The notes under the pieces: model-generated
The model's database searches: none
What the model was told of the DNA's origin: nothing
Seen by the model: the letters and a program-made list of their open reading frames with translations, nothing else
Program-made: the position numbers and the translations under genes
Part shown: piece by piece, positions 1-6,284 of the stretch
Layout: each line of letters opens with the position of its first letter
Position numbering within the stretch: position 1 is the stretch's first letter
Source of the DNA: Actinoplanes liguriensis
Lineage (GTDB): Bacteria > Actinomycetota > Actinomycetes > Mycobacteriales > Micromonosporaceae
Length of the DNA: 6,304 bases
Direction: 5' to 3'
Assembly (NCBI GenBank): GCA_000715855.1
Contig: KL571293.1
Coordinates: forward strand, 89,990-96,293

Positions 1-806
1 GAGATCATGGAGGTGGCCAGGCCGGCGTCGGTGGCGGTCAGCAGCACCTTCTGGAGGGCCTGGCCCGCTCTGATCTGGTCGACCGGCCAGTCACCGGGCA
101 CGCCGAGGATGCCGACCAGCGGTTCGGGTTCGTAGTCGCGGCCGGCCGCGCGGCGTCGGTTGCCGAACGTCCGCTGGGGCAGCAGGTCCTGCGGTTCGGG
201 CAGGGGCGCGCCGGCGCCCACGGGAACGCCGTCGGGGGCGTCGTCGGCGTGGATCCAGCTGATCAGCTCGGCCTGGTAACGGTCGTCGCGGCGCAGCACC
301 CGGTCGGCGCTGCCGGCGATCTCGGCGAAGCCGGCCAGCGCGGTCATGCCGACCAGCAGGTCGAGCCAGGCGGATTCGCTGCGGGCCGCGTCGATGAGCC
401 GGATGCGGGTGTCGGCCGGCACCGGGTCGGGCCGGAACGGTGCCCGGTTGCTGTGCCGGCGCGGGATCGCGGCGTACAGATCCTGCTCGGTGTAGGTCGG
501 CGGCCTTTCCGCACCGGGGGCGAGCCGGGCGATCACGCCGGGCTCGTCGGCCGGGCGCAGGTGTACCTCGGCGGGCCGGCCGAGCACGGCGAGGGCGAGG
601 CGGGCGTTGTAGGTGGCGGCACCGCAGGCGAGGCGGGTGGCCCAGCCGGACCGGTCGGCCACGGTGAGCTGCCGGGTGGTGTCGGCGACGACTTCGATGG
701 CGCCGTTGCGCAGGCGGAACAGCCATGGCTGGCTGTTGTGCATCGAGGGTGCGCGGATGCCGGCCTCCGCCGCCGCGCGCAGGTCAGCCTTGTGGTAGCC
801 GTTCAC
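1..806 (-). CDS. Acg-family nitroreductase-fold protein (second of a tandem pair), C-terminus cut by window edge
   Basis: This is the N-terminal 268 residues of a protein of the Acg (Rv2032/Rv3131) branch of the nitroreductase superfamily. Its members bind FMN and in mycobacteria belong to the DosR dormancy regulon; the physiological substrate is not known. Visible hallmarks are APSMHNSQPW at residues 19-28, where the family has its N-terminal FMN-site motif, the RRHSNRAPF block at about 116-124 (usually RRTDRRPF), and the conserved late segment around LLTATDAGLATSM at the window edge. The start is GTG at 806, chosen because AAGGAG (814-819) lies 7 bases upstream and the family motif follows at the usual distance. 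The family is about 320-335 residues long, so some 50-60 residues lie beyond the window. It sits 127 bp downstream of a paralogous gene on the same strand and is probably co-transcribed with it. The family call is firm; the reaction is unknown. Confidence 0.88.
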   Translation of the reverse strand, partial: MNGYHKADLRAAAEAGIRAPSMHNSQPWLFRLRNGAIEVVADTTRQLTVADRSGWATRLACGAATYNARLALAVLGRPAEVHLRPADEPGVIARLAPGAERPPTYTEQDLYAAIPRRHSNRAPFRPDPVPADTRIRLIDAARSESAWLDLLVGMTALAGFAEIAGSADRVLRRDDRYQAELISWIHADDAPDGVPVGAGAPLPEPQDLLPQRTFGNRRRAAGRDYEPEPLVGILGVPGDWPVDQIRAGQALQKVLLTATDAGLATSMI

Positions 807-933
807 AGCGGGTCTCCTTCGCGCCGGTCGAGCGCACAGATGTGTGGCAGCACGAACCGTGCGGCGGCCTGCTCGGCAGCCCAGCCCGGAGCCTGCCGGC
901 GCCGACCGCGATCGAGCTCTCCATGGTGGTCAC

Positions 934-1893
934 CTACCTCGTGCTGGAGATGACGTCGCCGGGGTCTCGGCGCGGCGCGGCGGGAACAGGCTCGTGGTCG
1001 TGCCGGTAACCGAGCCGGACGGTCAGGTAGGGCTCCCCGATGCCGGAGACCAGGCCGCGCAGCAGATGGCGGGGCCAGTCGGCCTCGACGGCGTCGCTCA
1101 GCGGGGCGGTGGCCAGGCCGTCGGCGGTAGCCAGAAGGAGCAGAGCGGACAGCGCCTCGCCGCCGCGGAGCAGGTCGGCGGGCTGGTCGCCGTTGCCGAA
1201 CAGGACCACGTACGCCGCGCCCTGGTCGTGGGAGGCGCCCGCCTCGAGCTGGGCTGTGGTGCCGGGGAAGAAGTCCCGTACCGGCACGCGGCGCGGCTCC
1301 GGCTTGACGGCCGTGCCGGGGGTGACACCGTCACCGGTGTGTCCGGGCCGGCTCGTCCAGTGGTGCAGGTCCGCTCGGTAGGCGGCATCGTCCAGCTCGG
1401 CGCCCGCAGCGACCTCGGTGGAGACGGCCAGCATCGCCACCTGGTCCGGTCGCACGGTGTGCAGATACGCGCCCTCGGCCTCGACGAAGCGGCGCAGTCT
1501 GGTCAACTCGACATCGGTGACCGGACGGTCGTCGAAGGCGCGCCGGTCGGTACGGCGTCGCGCGATCGCGGTGGCCATGCGTATCGCCTCGGGGTCGGGT
1601 GGCACCGGCCGGCCCAGGCGGATCCGGGCGAGCAGGTGCGGTTGCGCCGGGTCGGGCAGGCGCTCGACCGACACGGACCATCCGGCGGCCGCCAGGTAGG
1701 TGCGGGCATGGTGCAGGGCGGCGCCGCAGCTGAGTATCAGTAGCCGGCCGTCGCGGTCGATGCTGGTGACGCGGCGTTCCTGGTCGGCGAACAGCTCCAG
1801 GGTGTCGCCGCTGATCTGCCAGCTCCAGGGCTGGGTGTTGAAGACCGAGGGCGCATGCTGGGCGGCGCGGGCGGCCTGCTCGAGCGGTGTCAT
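934..1893 (-). CDS. Acg-family nitroreductase-fold flavoprotein (first of a tandem pair)
   Basis: A complete 319-residue member of the Acg/Rv3131 family of FMN-binding nitroreductase-like proteins, predicted cytoplasmic with no signal peptide. Landmarks are HAPSVFNTQPW at residues 13-23, SCGAALHHAR at 55-64, the family signature RRRTDRRAF at 112-120, and a C-terminal segment containing DGLATAPLSDAVE and the strand LTVRLGY. A longer reading from 1932 is possible, but ATG at 1893 is preferred because GGAGG (1900-1904) lies 6 bases upstream and the protein then begins at the usual family position. In M. tuberculosis, Rv3131 lies beside devS and is DosR-induced; here the gene likewise lies directly downstream of the devS-like gene with a 72-bp gap. 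That gap holds a DosR-box-like palindrome (1949-1962), suggesting its own DevR-responsive promoter as well as read-through from devS. The biochemical role is unproven; Acg itself has been proposed to sequester FMN rather than reduce nitro compounds. Confidence 0.9.
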   Translation of the reverse strand: MTPLEQAARAAQHAPSVFNTQPWSWQISGDTLELFADQERRVTSIDRDGRLLILSCGAALHHARTYLAAAGWSVSVERLPDPAQPHLLARIRLGRPVPPDPEAIRMATAIARRRTDRRAFDDRPVTDVELTRLRRFVEAEGAYLHTVRPDQVAMLAVSTEVAAGAELDDAAYRADLHHWTSRPGHTGDGVTPGTAVKPEPRRVPVRDFFPGTTAQLEAGASHDQGAAYVVLFGNGDQPADLLRGGEALSALLLLATADGLATAPLSDAVEADWPRHLLRGLVSGIGEPYLTVRLGYRHDHEPVPAAPRRDPGDVISSTR

Positions 1894-1923
1894 GGGAAAC
1901 CTCCGGGTGTCTCCCACTACCGT

Positions 1924-1936
1924 GCCGGTCACCGGC
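1924..1936. repeat. 13-bp palindrome in the devS-nitroreductase gap
   Basis: GCCGGT-C-ACCGGC is a perfect inverted repeat with 6-bp arms around one central base. It lies between the DevR-like box and the ribosome binding site of the nitroreductase gene. It could be a second operator or chance symmetry in GC-rich DNA. No family is assigned. Confidence 0.3.
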
Positions 1937-1948
1937 CCCGGTCGTTCA

Positions 1949-1962
1949 GGGTCGAAGGTCCC
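1949..1962. promoter_or_regulatory. Putative DevR/DosR box upstream of the nitroreductase gene
   Basis: The plus strand reads GGGTCGAAGGTCCC. It matches the mycobacterial DosR core GGGACTWWAGTCCC at 11 of 14 positions and differs from the box at 3756-3769 only in the three central bases. It begins three bases beyond the devS stop codon and ends 56 bp upstream of the nitroreductase ATG (1893), a normal place for an activator site. The site type is inferred from similarity and context; binding is not shown. Confidence 0.55.
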
Positions 1963-1965
1963 GTT

Positions 1966-3698
1966 TCATCCGCCGATGGGTACGCACCAGGTCAGCACCG
2001 TCCCGGTACCGGACGAGGGGGAGCCGATCTCGAAGGTGCCACCCAGGTCGTGGGCCCGCTCGCCCATGTTGACGACGCCACCGCGGGCCCGGGCGGGGTC
2101 GAAGCCGATGCCGTTGTCCTCCACGCTCAGTGCGACGGCTCCGTCGCCGGCCCGCAGCGATATTCGGGTGGTCGTCGCCTCAGCGTGCCGGGCGATGTTG
2201 GACAGCGCCTCACGCAGCACGGCCAGGATCTCCGGTTTGACGTCGTCGGGGATGGCGCTGTCGACAGGCCCGGAGGTATCCAGGACGGGGCGGAAACCCA
2301 GGGCCTCGGCCGCGCCCTCGACCGTCTCGTGGAGCTCGGTACGCAGCGAGGAAGGACCGGCCGGTGTGCGCAGCTCGAAGATCGACCGGCGGATGTCGCG
2401 GATGGTGGCGTCGAGGTCGTCGACGGCGGCGTTGATGCGGCCGGCCACCGCCGGAGCGGCCTGATGCACGGCGCCTTGCAGGTGCATGCCGGTGGCGAAC
2501 AGCCGCTGGATGACCACGTCGTGAAGGTCACGGGCGATGCGCTCACGGTCCTCGAGCACCGCGAGCTGCTGGCGCTCCTCCTGGGCCTGGGCCCGTTCGA
2601 GGGCGAGTGCGGCCTGCCCGGCGAAGGTGGACAGCTGGACGGCGTCCTCGTCGCTTGCCGGCTGTCTGGCGGGCTGGGTCACGATCAGTACGCCGTGCAG
2701 CGTCCCGGCGGTGGCGAGCGGCACGACGGCCGCCGGACCGTCGGGCACCGTGGCCGCGTGGCCGGCCACTCGGTAGTGGCCCGAAGGTTCTCGACGAAGC
2801 GAACTTTTTCGCGCCCGAACTCGGCCGCGGCCACCGGCTCCACCGGGACGAGCCCCCCGACGAGCTGGTCGCAGGAGGGATCCGCTCCCTCGGCGACCGC
2901 GATGGTGTAGCGGGCGTTGGGCTCGTCGTACAGCAACACCATGACCAGTTCGGCCGTCGACACCTCCTGGGCCCGGCGGGCGATCAGCCGGAGAGCCTCG
3001 GTGCGGCGTACCTCGCCGAGCAGCACGCCGGTGATCTCCGCGGTCGCGGCAAGCCAACGTTCGCGACGCTGCGCCACTTCGTACAACCGCGCGTTGTCGA
3101 TGGCCACGCCGGCGGCGGCGGCCAGCGCGACGACGATCTCCTCGTCGTCCTCGGTGAACTCGTCCGCGCCCTGCTTCTCGGACAGGTAGAGGTTGCCGAA
3201 GATCTGCTCGCGGGTGCGGACGGGGACACCGAGGAAGCTGTGCATGGGCGGGTGGTTCGGGGGAAATCCGAACGAGTCGGGATGTTGGGTGATATCCGGC
3301 AGGCGTACCGGTTTCGGGTCGGTGATCAGCACACCGAGGACGCCGCGCCCGTGCGGGAGATCGCCGATCTTCGCGTGCGCCGCCGGGTCGATGCCGTGCG
3401 TGATGAAGTCAGCCAGTCCGGTGCGGTCGGCGGTGAGCACGCCCAGCGCGCCGTAGCGGGCGCCGGCCAGCGCGCACGCCGCTTCGACTATGCGTTGCAG
3501 CGTGCTGCGCAGATCGAGGTCGGTGCTGATACCGACCACCGCGTCGAGCAACGACCGCAGTCTCTCCCGGCTGGTCATCACATCACCGACGCGATCGAGC
3601 ATCTCCTGCAAGAGCTCGTCGAGCCGCACCCGGGAGAGCGGACTGAGACCGAGCGACGGTGGATCCACCCGGTCCTCGCCCGTGAGCCGTTCCACCAT
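1966..3698 (-). pseudogene. devS: DevS/DosS/DosT-type heme GAF sensor histidine kinase, interrupted by a single-base frameshift
   Basis: A cytoplasmic sensor kinase of the DevS/DosS/DosT family, which binds heme, senses O2/NO/CO and phosphorylates DevR. Two frames together encode one protein: the N-terminal frame is open from 3704 to 2685 and the C-terminal frame runs to TGA at 1966. Adding one base near 2778-2809 yields about 577 residues, against 578 in DosS. GAF-A (about 60-198) has the heme-ligand motif GFPPNHPPM with His149 (DosS H149) and Tyr171 in FGNLYLSEK. GAF-B (about 228-375) contains the break. The HisKA_3 motif DRERIARDLHDVVIQRLF puts the phospho-acceptor His near 393 (DosS H395). 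The ATPase domain shows EALSNIARHAE (N box), DNGIGFD and GGVVNMGERA. ATG 3698 is preferred because it places the heme His at 149; GTG 3704 is possible. A stop codon lies directly upstream, and there is no clear Shine-Dalgarno. As written, the first frame ends after GAF-A and half of GAF-B and has no kinase core. It could be a true pseudogene, a strain-level mutation or a sequence error. Confidence 0.88.
2778..2809 (-). other. Frameshift zone within GAF-B of the DevS-like kinase
   Basis: Upstream of here the good coding frame reads FGREKVRFVENL; downstream the good frame reads GHYRVAGHAATVPDG, one register away. The span 3698-1966 is 1733 bases, one short of a multiple of three, so a single missing base explains it. 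Candidates are the GGG run (minus strand, 2780-2782), which with a fourth G reads VENLRGHYRVAG, and the A5 run (2805-2809), which with a sixth A reads REKSSLRREPSGHYR. Without repair, the upstream frame continues into Arg/Pro-rich noise and stops at 2685. Confidence 0.85.
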
Positions 3699-3714
3699 GA
3701 CCACAGGCTAATGG

Positions 3715-3728
3715 GGGACCTCGGTCCG
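3715..3728. promoter_or_regulatory. Putative DevR/DosR box near the devS start
   Basis: GGGACCTCGGTCCG contains a perfect inverted repeat GGACC-TC-GGTCC (3716-3727). It matches the DosR core at 10 of 14 positions, the weakest of the four sites. Its centre is 24 bp from the devS ATG and 41 bp from the centre of the next box, so it could serve the devS promoter or add to divergent control. Confidence 0.4.
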
Positions 3729-3755
3729 GGGAACGGCCAATGGCGTTCTCGGCGG

Positions 3756-3769
3756 GGGTCTTTGGTCCC
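3756..3769. promoter_or_regulatory. Putative DevR/DosR box in the devS-devR intergenic region
   Basis: GGGTCTTTGGTCCC matches the DosR core GGGACTWWAGTCCC at 12 of 14 positions. Its centre is about 42 bp upstream of the devR start codon and 65 bp from the devS start, so it could support autoregulation of one or both divergent genes. Its right half overlaps the left arm of the hairpin at 3764-3780, so the symmetry could partly reflect that structure. Confidence 0.55.
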
Positions 3770-3780
3770 TATCAGGGGCC
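3764..3780 (+). repeat. Small hairpin upstream of devR
   Basis: GGTCCCT-ATC-AGGGGCC forms a 7-bp stem (one G-U pair) with a three-base loop, ending 14 bases before the Shine-Dalgarno of devR. If transcribed it would be a leader hairpin; as DNA it overlaps the putative DevR box. No riboswitch class is recognised. Confidence 0.35.
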
Positions 3781-3804
3781 GGGCCGACAGGGTAGGAAGG
3801 ACGG

Positions 3805-4449
3805 ATGATCCGAGTCTTTCTGCTCGACGACCACGAGGTGGTCCGACGAGGTCTGGTCGACCTGCTGCAGGCCGACGGCGACATCGAGGTGATCGGCCAG
3901 TCCGGTCTGGCCCAGGAGGCCACCAGGCGCATCCCCGCGCTGCGCCCCGACGTCGCGATCCTCGACGCACGGCTGCCCGACGGCAACGGCATCGACGTGT
4001 GCCGCGACGTACGCGCGATCGACTCGGCCATCAAGGGACTGATCCTCACCTCGTACGAGGACGATGAGGCGCTGTTCGCCGCCATCATGGCCGGCGCCTC
4101 GGGTTACGTGCTGAAGCAGATTCGCGGCAATGACCTGCTCGACGCGGTGCGCCGGGTCGCGGGCGGGCAGTCGCTGCTCGACCCGGCCGTGACCCAGCGG
4201 GTGCTCGAGCGGATCCGGCACGGCGTCGAGCAGCCGCGGGAACTGGCGTCGCTGACCGATCAGGAGCGGAAGATCCTCGAGTTCATCGCCGAGGGCCTCA
4301 CGAACCGCGAGATCGCCGGTCGCATGTTCCTGGCCGAGAAGACGGTCAAGAACTATGTCTCCAGCCTGCTCGCCAAGCTGGGTCTCGAACGGCGCACCCA
4401 GGCGGCGGTGCTGGCCACCCGGCTGCTCGGTGAGCGTCCGCAGCACTGA
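3805..4449 (+). CDS. devR: DevR/DosR-type response regulator (NarL/LuxR family)
   Basis: A two-component response regulator of 214 residues (M. tuberculosis DosR has 217). The receiver domain (1-120) has acidic pocket residues Asp8-Asp9, phospho-acceptor Asp54 in AILDARLPDG, Thr82 and Lys104, all at DosR numbering. The LuxR-type helix-turn-helix (150-212) contains LTDQERKILEFIAEGLTNRE and FLAEKTVKNYVS; Lys179, Lys182 and Asn183 match the DosR residues that contact DNA. It should be phosphorylated by the adjacent DevS-like kinase and activate low-oxygen and NO-responsive genes. The start is ATG 3805, with AGGAAGGA (3794-3801) just upstream. It is divergent from devS rather than co-transcribed as in mycobacteria, and a strong hairpin follows its stop. 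Two DosR-box-like sites upstream suggest autoregulation. Orthology is supported by residue-level agreement across the whole length; the target genes are inferred. Confidence 0.94.
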   Translation: MIRVFLLDDHEVVRRGLVDLLQADGDIEVIGQSGLAQEATRRIPALRPDVAILDARLPDGNGIDVCRDVRAIDSAIKGLILTSYEDDEALFAAIMAGASGYVLKQIRGNDLLDAVRRVAGGQSLLDPAVTQRVLERIRHGVEQPRELASLTDQERKILEFIAEGLTNREIAGRMFLAEKTVKNYVSSLLAKLGLERRTQAAVLATRLLGERPQH

Positions 4450-4461
4450 GGCGGCAGGTGT

Positions 4462-4493
4462 GCGGCCGGCTCCCTGACCGGGGAGCCGGCCGC
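4462..4493 (+). terminator. Hairpin terminator after devR
   Basis: A perfect 13-bp inverted repeat (GCGGCCGGCTCCC at 4462-4474, complement at 4481-4493) with a 6-base loop, starting 12 bases after the devR stop. No long T-run follows (TTACGT), which is common for actinobacterial terminators. It separates devR from the cydA promoter region. Confidence 0.82.
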
Positions 4494-4524
4494 TTACGTG
4501 TCAGGACCATGGCCGGGACCGCAC

Positions 4525-4538
4525 GGGACTTTCGGCCC
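4525..4538. promoter_or_regulatory. Putative DevR/DosR box upstream of cydA
   Basis: GGGACTTTCGGCCC matches the DosR core at 12 of 14 positions, including an exact GGGACTTT half. It lies between the devR terminator and cydA, with its centre about 63 bp upstream of the GTG start, and nothing else obvious is encoded there. This suggests DevR control of the bd oxidase; no binding evidence is available. Confidence 0.55.
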
Positions 4539-4594
4539 TGCTCGGTGAACACGCAGATCACGAGACTCGGGGCAGCCGTGGAAAGGACCCCGCT

Positions 4595-5926
4595 GTGGAC
4601 GCGCTCGACCTGGCCCGATGGCAGTTCGGGATCACGACCGTTTACCACTTCTTGTTCGTGCCGATCACCATCGGTATGTCGGCCCTGGTGGCCGGTCTGC
4701 AGACCGCCTGGGTACGCACCGGCAAGGAGACTTACCTGCGAGCCACCAAGTTCTGGGGCAAGCTCTTCCTGATCAACTTCGCGATGGGCGTGGTCACCGG
4801 CATCGTGCAGGAGTTCCAGTTCGGCATGAACTGGAGTGACTACTCCCGCTTCGTCGGCGACGTCTTCGGCGCCCCGCTGGCCATCGAGGGCCTGCTCGCG
4901 TTCTTCCTCGAGTCGACGTTCCTCGGCCTGTGGATCTTCGGCTGGGACCGGCTGCCGAAGAAGCTGCACCTCGCGACGATCTGGTTGGCCTCGATCGGCA
5001 CGCTGCTGTCCGCGTACTTCATCCTCGCCGCCAACTCCTGGATGCAACACCCGGTCGGGTACGAGGTGAACACCGCGACCGGCCGTGCGGAGCTGCACAG
5101 CATCGGGGCGGTCCTGACGAACTCGACGACGCTGGTCACCTTTCCGCACACGATCACGGCGTGTTTCCTGACCGGCGGCGCGGTGCTGCTCGCGGTCAGC
5201 GCGTGGCACCTCAAGCGCCGCAAGCAGGTCGACGTGTTCCGGCCGAGCCTCAAGCTGGGCGCCTGGGTGGTGCTGATCGCCGGCGTCGGCGTGCTCATCA
5301 CCGGTGACCTGCAGGCCCGCATCATGACCGAGCAGCAGCCGATGAAGATGGCGGCCGCGGAGGCCCTCTACGACACGTCGAAGCCGGCCAGCTTCTCCAT
5401 CTTCACGATCGGGTCGCTCGACGGCGCCGACGAAGTGGCCGGCGTCCGCATTCCCTCGTTGCTGTCGTTCATGGCCACCGGCAGCCCCAGCGGTGAGGTC
5501 GAGGGGATCAACAACCTCCAGACCGAGTACGCCGAGAAGTACGGTCCCGGTGACTACCGGCCGTACGTGCCGGTCACCTACTGGTCGTTCCGGCTGATGA
5601 TCGGTTTCGGCGGGCTCGCCATGCTGGTCGCCTCCGTCGCCTCGATCGGCATGCCGCTGGCGGCGAACTCGTTCGGCTGGATCTTCACCGAGATGGGCCG
5701 TCAACCGTGGACGGTGTTCGGCGTCTTCAAGACCGCGCAGAGCGTGTCGCCGTCGGTCGGCGCCGGGTCGGTAGCCACCTCGCTCGTCGTGCTCACGCTG
5801 CTCTACGGGGTGCTCGCCGTCATCGAGGTGGGCCTGTTCGTCCGCTACGCCCGCGCCGGAGCACCGGAGATCCCGCCCGACGCCGACAACGAACCCGAAG
5901 ACCGCCCGCTCGCCTTCGCCTACTAG
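4595..5926 (+). CDS. cydA: Cytochrome bd quinol oxidase subunit I
   Basis: Membrane subunit I of the high-affinity terminal oxidase, which oxidises quinol and reduces O2 to water. Conserved residues: His18 (E. coli H19) in VYHFLFVPITIG, Glu98 and Glu106 in the APLAIEGLLAFFLEST segment, His185 (E. coli H186) in TFPHT, Lys251/Glu256 in the quinol region, Met335 (E. coli M393) in SFRLM, and GRQPW at 368-372. About eight or nine hydrophobic helices are visible. The Q-loop is short, as in actinobacterial enzymes. The 443 residues are on the short side: Met335 to GRQPW spans 33 residues against about 54 in E. coli, so the helix VII-VIII connection looks deleted. GTG 4595 is chosen because GAAAGGA (4581-4587) lies 7 bases upstream and the first helix then begins normally. 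It has its own upstream region after the devR terminator, with a DevR-like box, and is followed by cydB after 11 bp. Confidence 0.95.
   Translation: MDALDLARWQFGITTVYHFLFVPITIGMSALVAGLQTAWVRTGKETYLRATKFWGKLFLINFAMGVVTGIVQEFQFGMNWSDYSRFVGDVFGAPLAIEGLLAFFLESTFLGLWIFGWDRLPKKLHLATIWLASIGTLLSAYFILAANSWMQHPVGYEVNTATGRAELHSIGAVLTNSTTLVTFPHTITACFLTGGAVLLAVSAWHLKRRKQVDVFRPSLKLGAWVVLIAGVGVLITGDLQARIMTEQQPMKMAAAEALYDTSKPASFSIFTIGSLDGADEVAGVRIPSLLSFMATGSPSGEVEGINNLQTEYAEKYGPGDYRPYVPVTYWSFRLMIGFGGLAMLVASVASIGMPLAANSFGWIFTEMGRQPWTVFGVFKTAQSVSPSVGAGSVATSLVVLTLLYGVLAVIEVGLFVRYARAGAPEIPPDADNEPEDRPLAFAY
5627..5644 (+). repeat. 9-bp tandem repeat within cydA at the shortened helix junction
   Basis: GTCGCCTCC followed by GTCGCCTCG: two 9-bp units differing in the last base and encoding Val-Ala-Ser twice. 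It falls where the protein seems to lack a loop compared with E. coli CydA, so it may mark a slippage or deletion event. It may equally be chance in a GC-rich helix. Confidence 0.6.
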
Positions 5927-5937
5927 GGACTGACGAC

Positions 5938-6284
5938 ATGGAACTCACGACCGTCTGGTTCGCCTTGATCGCGACCCTCTGGGCCGGCTACTTCCTGCTC
6001 GAAGGATTCGACTTCGGCGTCGGCGTCCTGCTACCTGTGCTGGCCCGGGACAACCGCGAGCGCCGCCTGCTCATCAACACCATCGGCCCGGTCTGGGACG
6101 GCAACGAGGTGTGGCTGCTGGTCGCCGGTGGCGCCACCTTCGCCGCCTTCCCGGAGTGGTACGCCACCCTGTTCTCCGGCTTCTACCTGCCGCTGCTGAT
6201 CATCCTGGTCGCCCTCATCCTGCGGGGCGTCGCGTTCGAGTACCGCGGCAAGCGCGACGACGACACCTGGCGCCGCCGCTGGGA
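5938..6284 (+). CDS. cydB: Cytochrome bd quinol oxidase subunit II, N-terminal part (cut by contig end)
   Basis: The first 115-116 residues of subunit II, the membrane partner of CydA. It is recognised by MELTTVWFALIATLWAGYF, the EGFDFGVGVLLP helix, the strongly conserved GPVWDGNEVWLL segment followed by AFPEWYATLFSGFYLPL, and LILRGVAFEYR. Three hydrophobic segments are visible (about 5-31, 53-70 and 75-99). ATG 5938 follows the cydA stop by 11 bp, with a modest AGGGA (5925-5929) as ribosome site, so the two genes are almost certainly one transcript. Genomic sequence stops at about 6284, after WRRRWD; the following bases are adapter and must not be translated. The full protein is normally around 330-380 residues. 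Confidence 0.94.

Noticed and set aside
91..726. Minus-strand open frame of 211 codons
   Set aside because: It is an out-of-register reading of the nitroreductase gene starting at 806; it is almost entirely Arg/Pro/Ala, while the 806 frame shows family motifs.
2801..2812. Programmed -1 ribosomal frameshifting at the A5 run in devS
   Set aside because: The heptamer C GAA AAA is not an X XXY YYZ slippery site, no obvious downstream stem was seen, and devS kinases are not known to use frameshifting. An indel is simpler.
844..2910. Plus-strand open frames at 844-1743 and 1855-2910
   Set aside because: Both are mirror images of the nitroreductase and kinase genes, whose family motifs on the minus strand are clear.
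2607..4067. Long plus-strand open frame of 486 codons
   Set aside because: It lies opposite the kinase and runs into devR in another frame; composition is Arg/Gly-rich with no family features, typical of antisense shadows in GC-rich DNA.
4545..4561. GTGA...TCAC symmetry upstream of cydA as a Rex redox-repressor site
   Set aside because: Rex sites need GTGA-N6-TCAC; here the spacer is nine bases and the inner AA/TT bases do not match on both sides.
4346..5704. Long minus-strand open frame of 452 codons opposite cydA
   Set aside because: It is antisense to an unmistakable cydA; the product is His/Asp/Glu/Arg-rich with no domain, and there is no supporting ribosome site.
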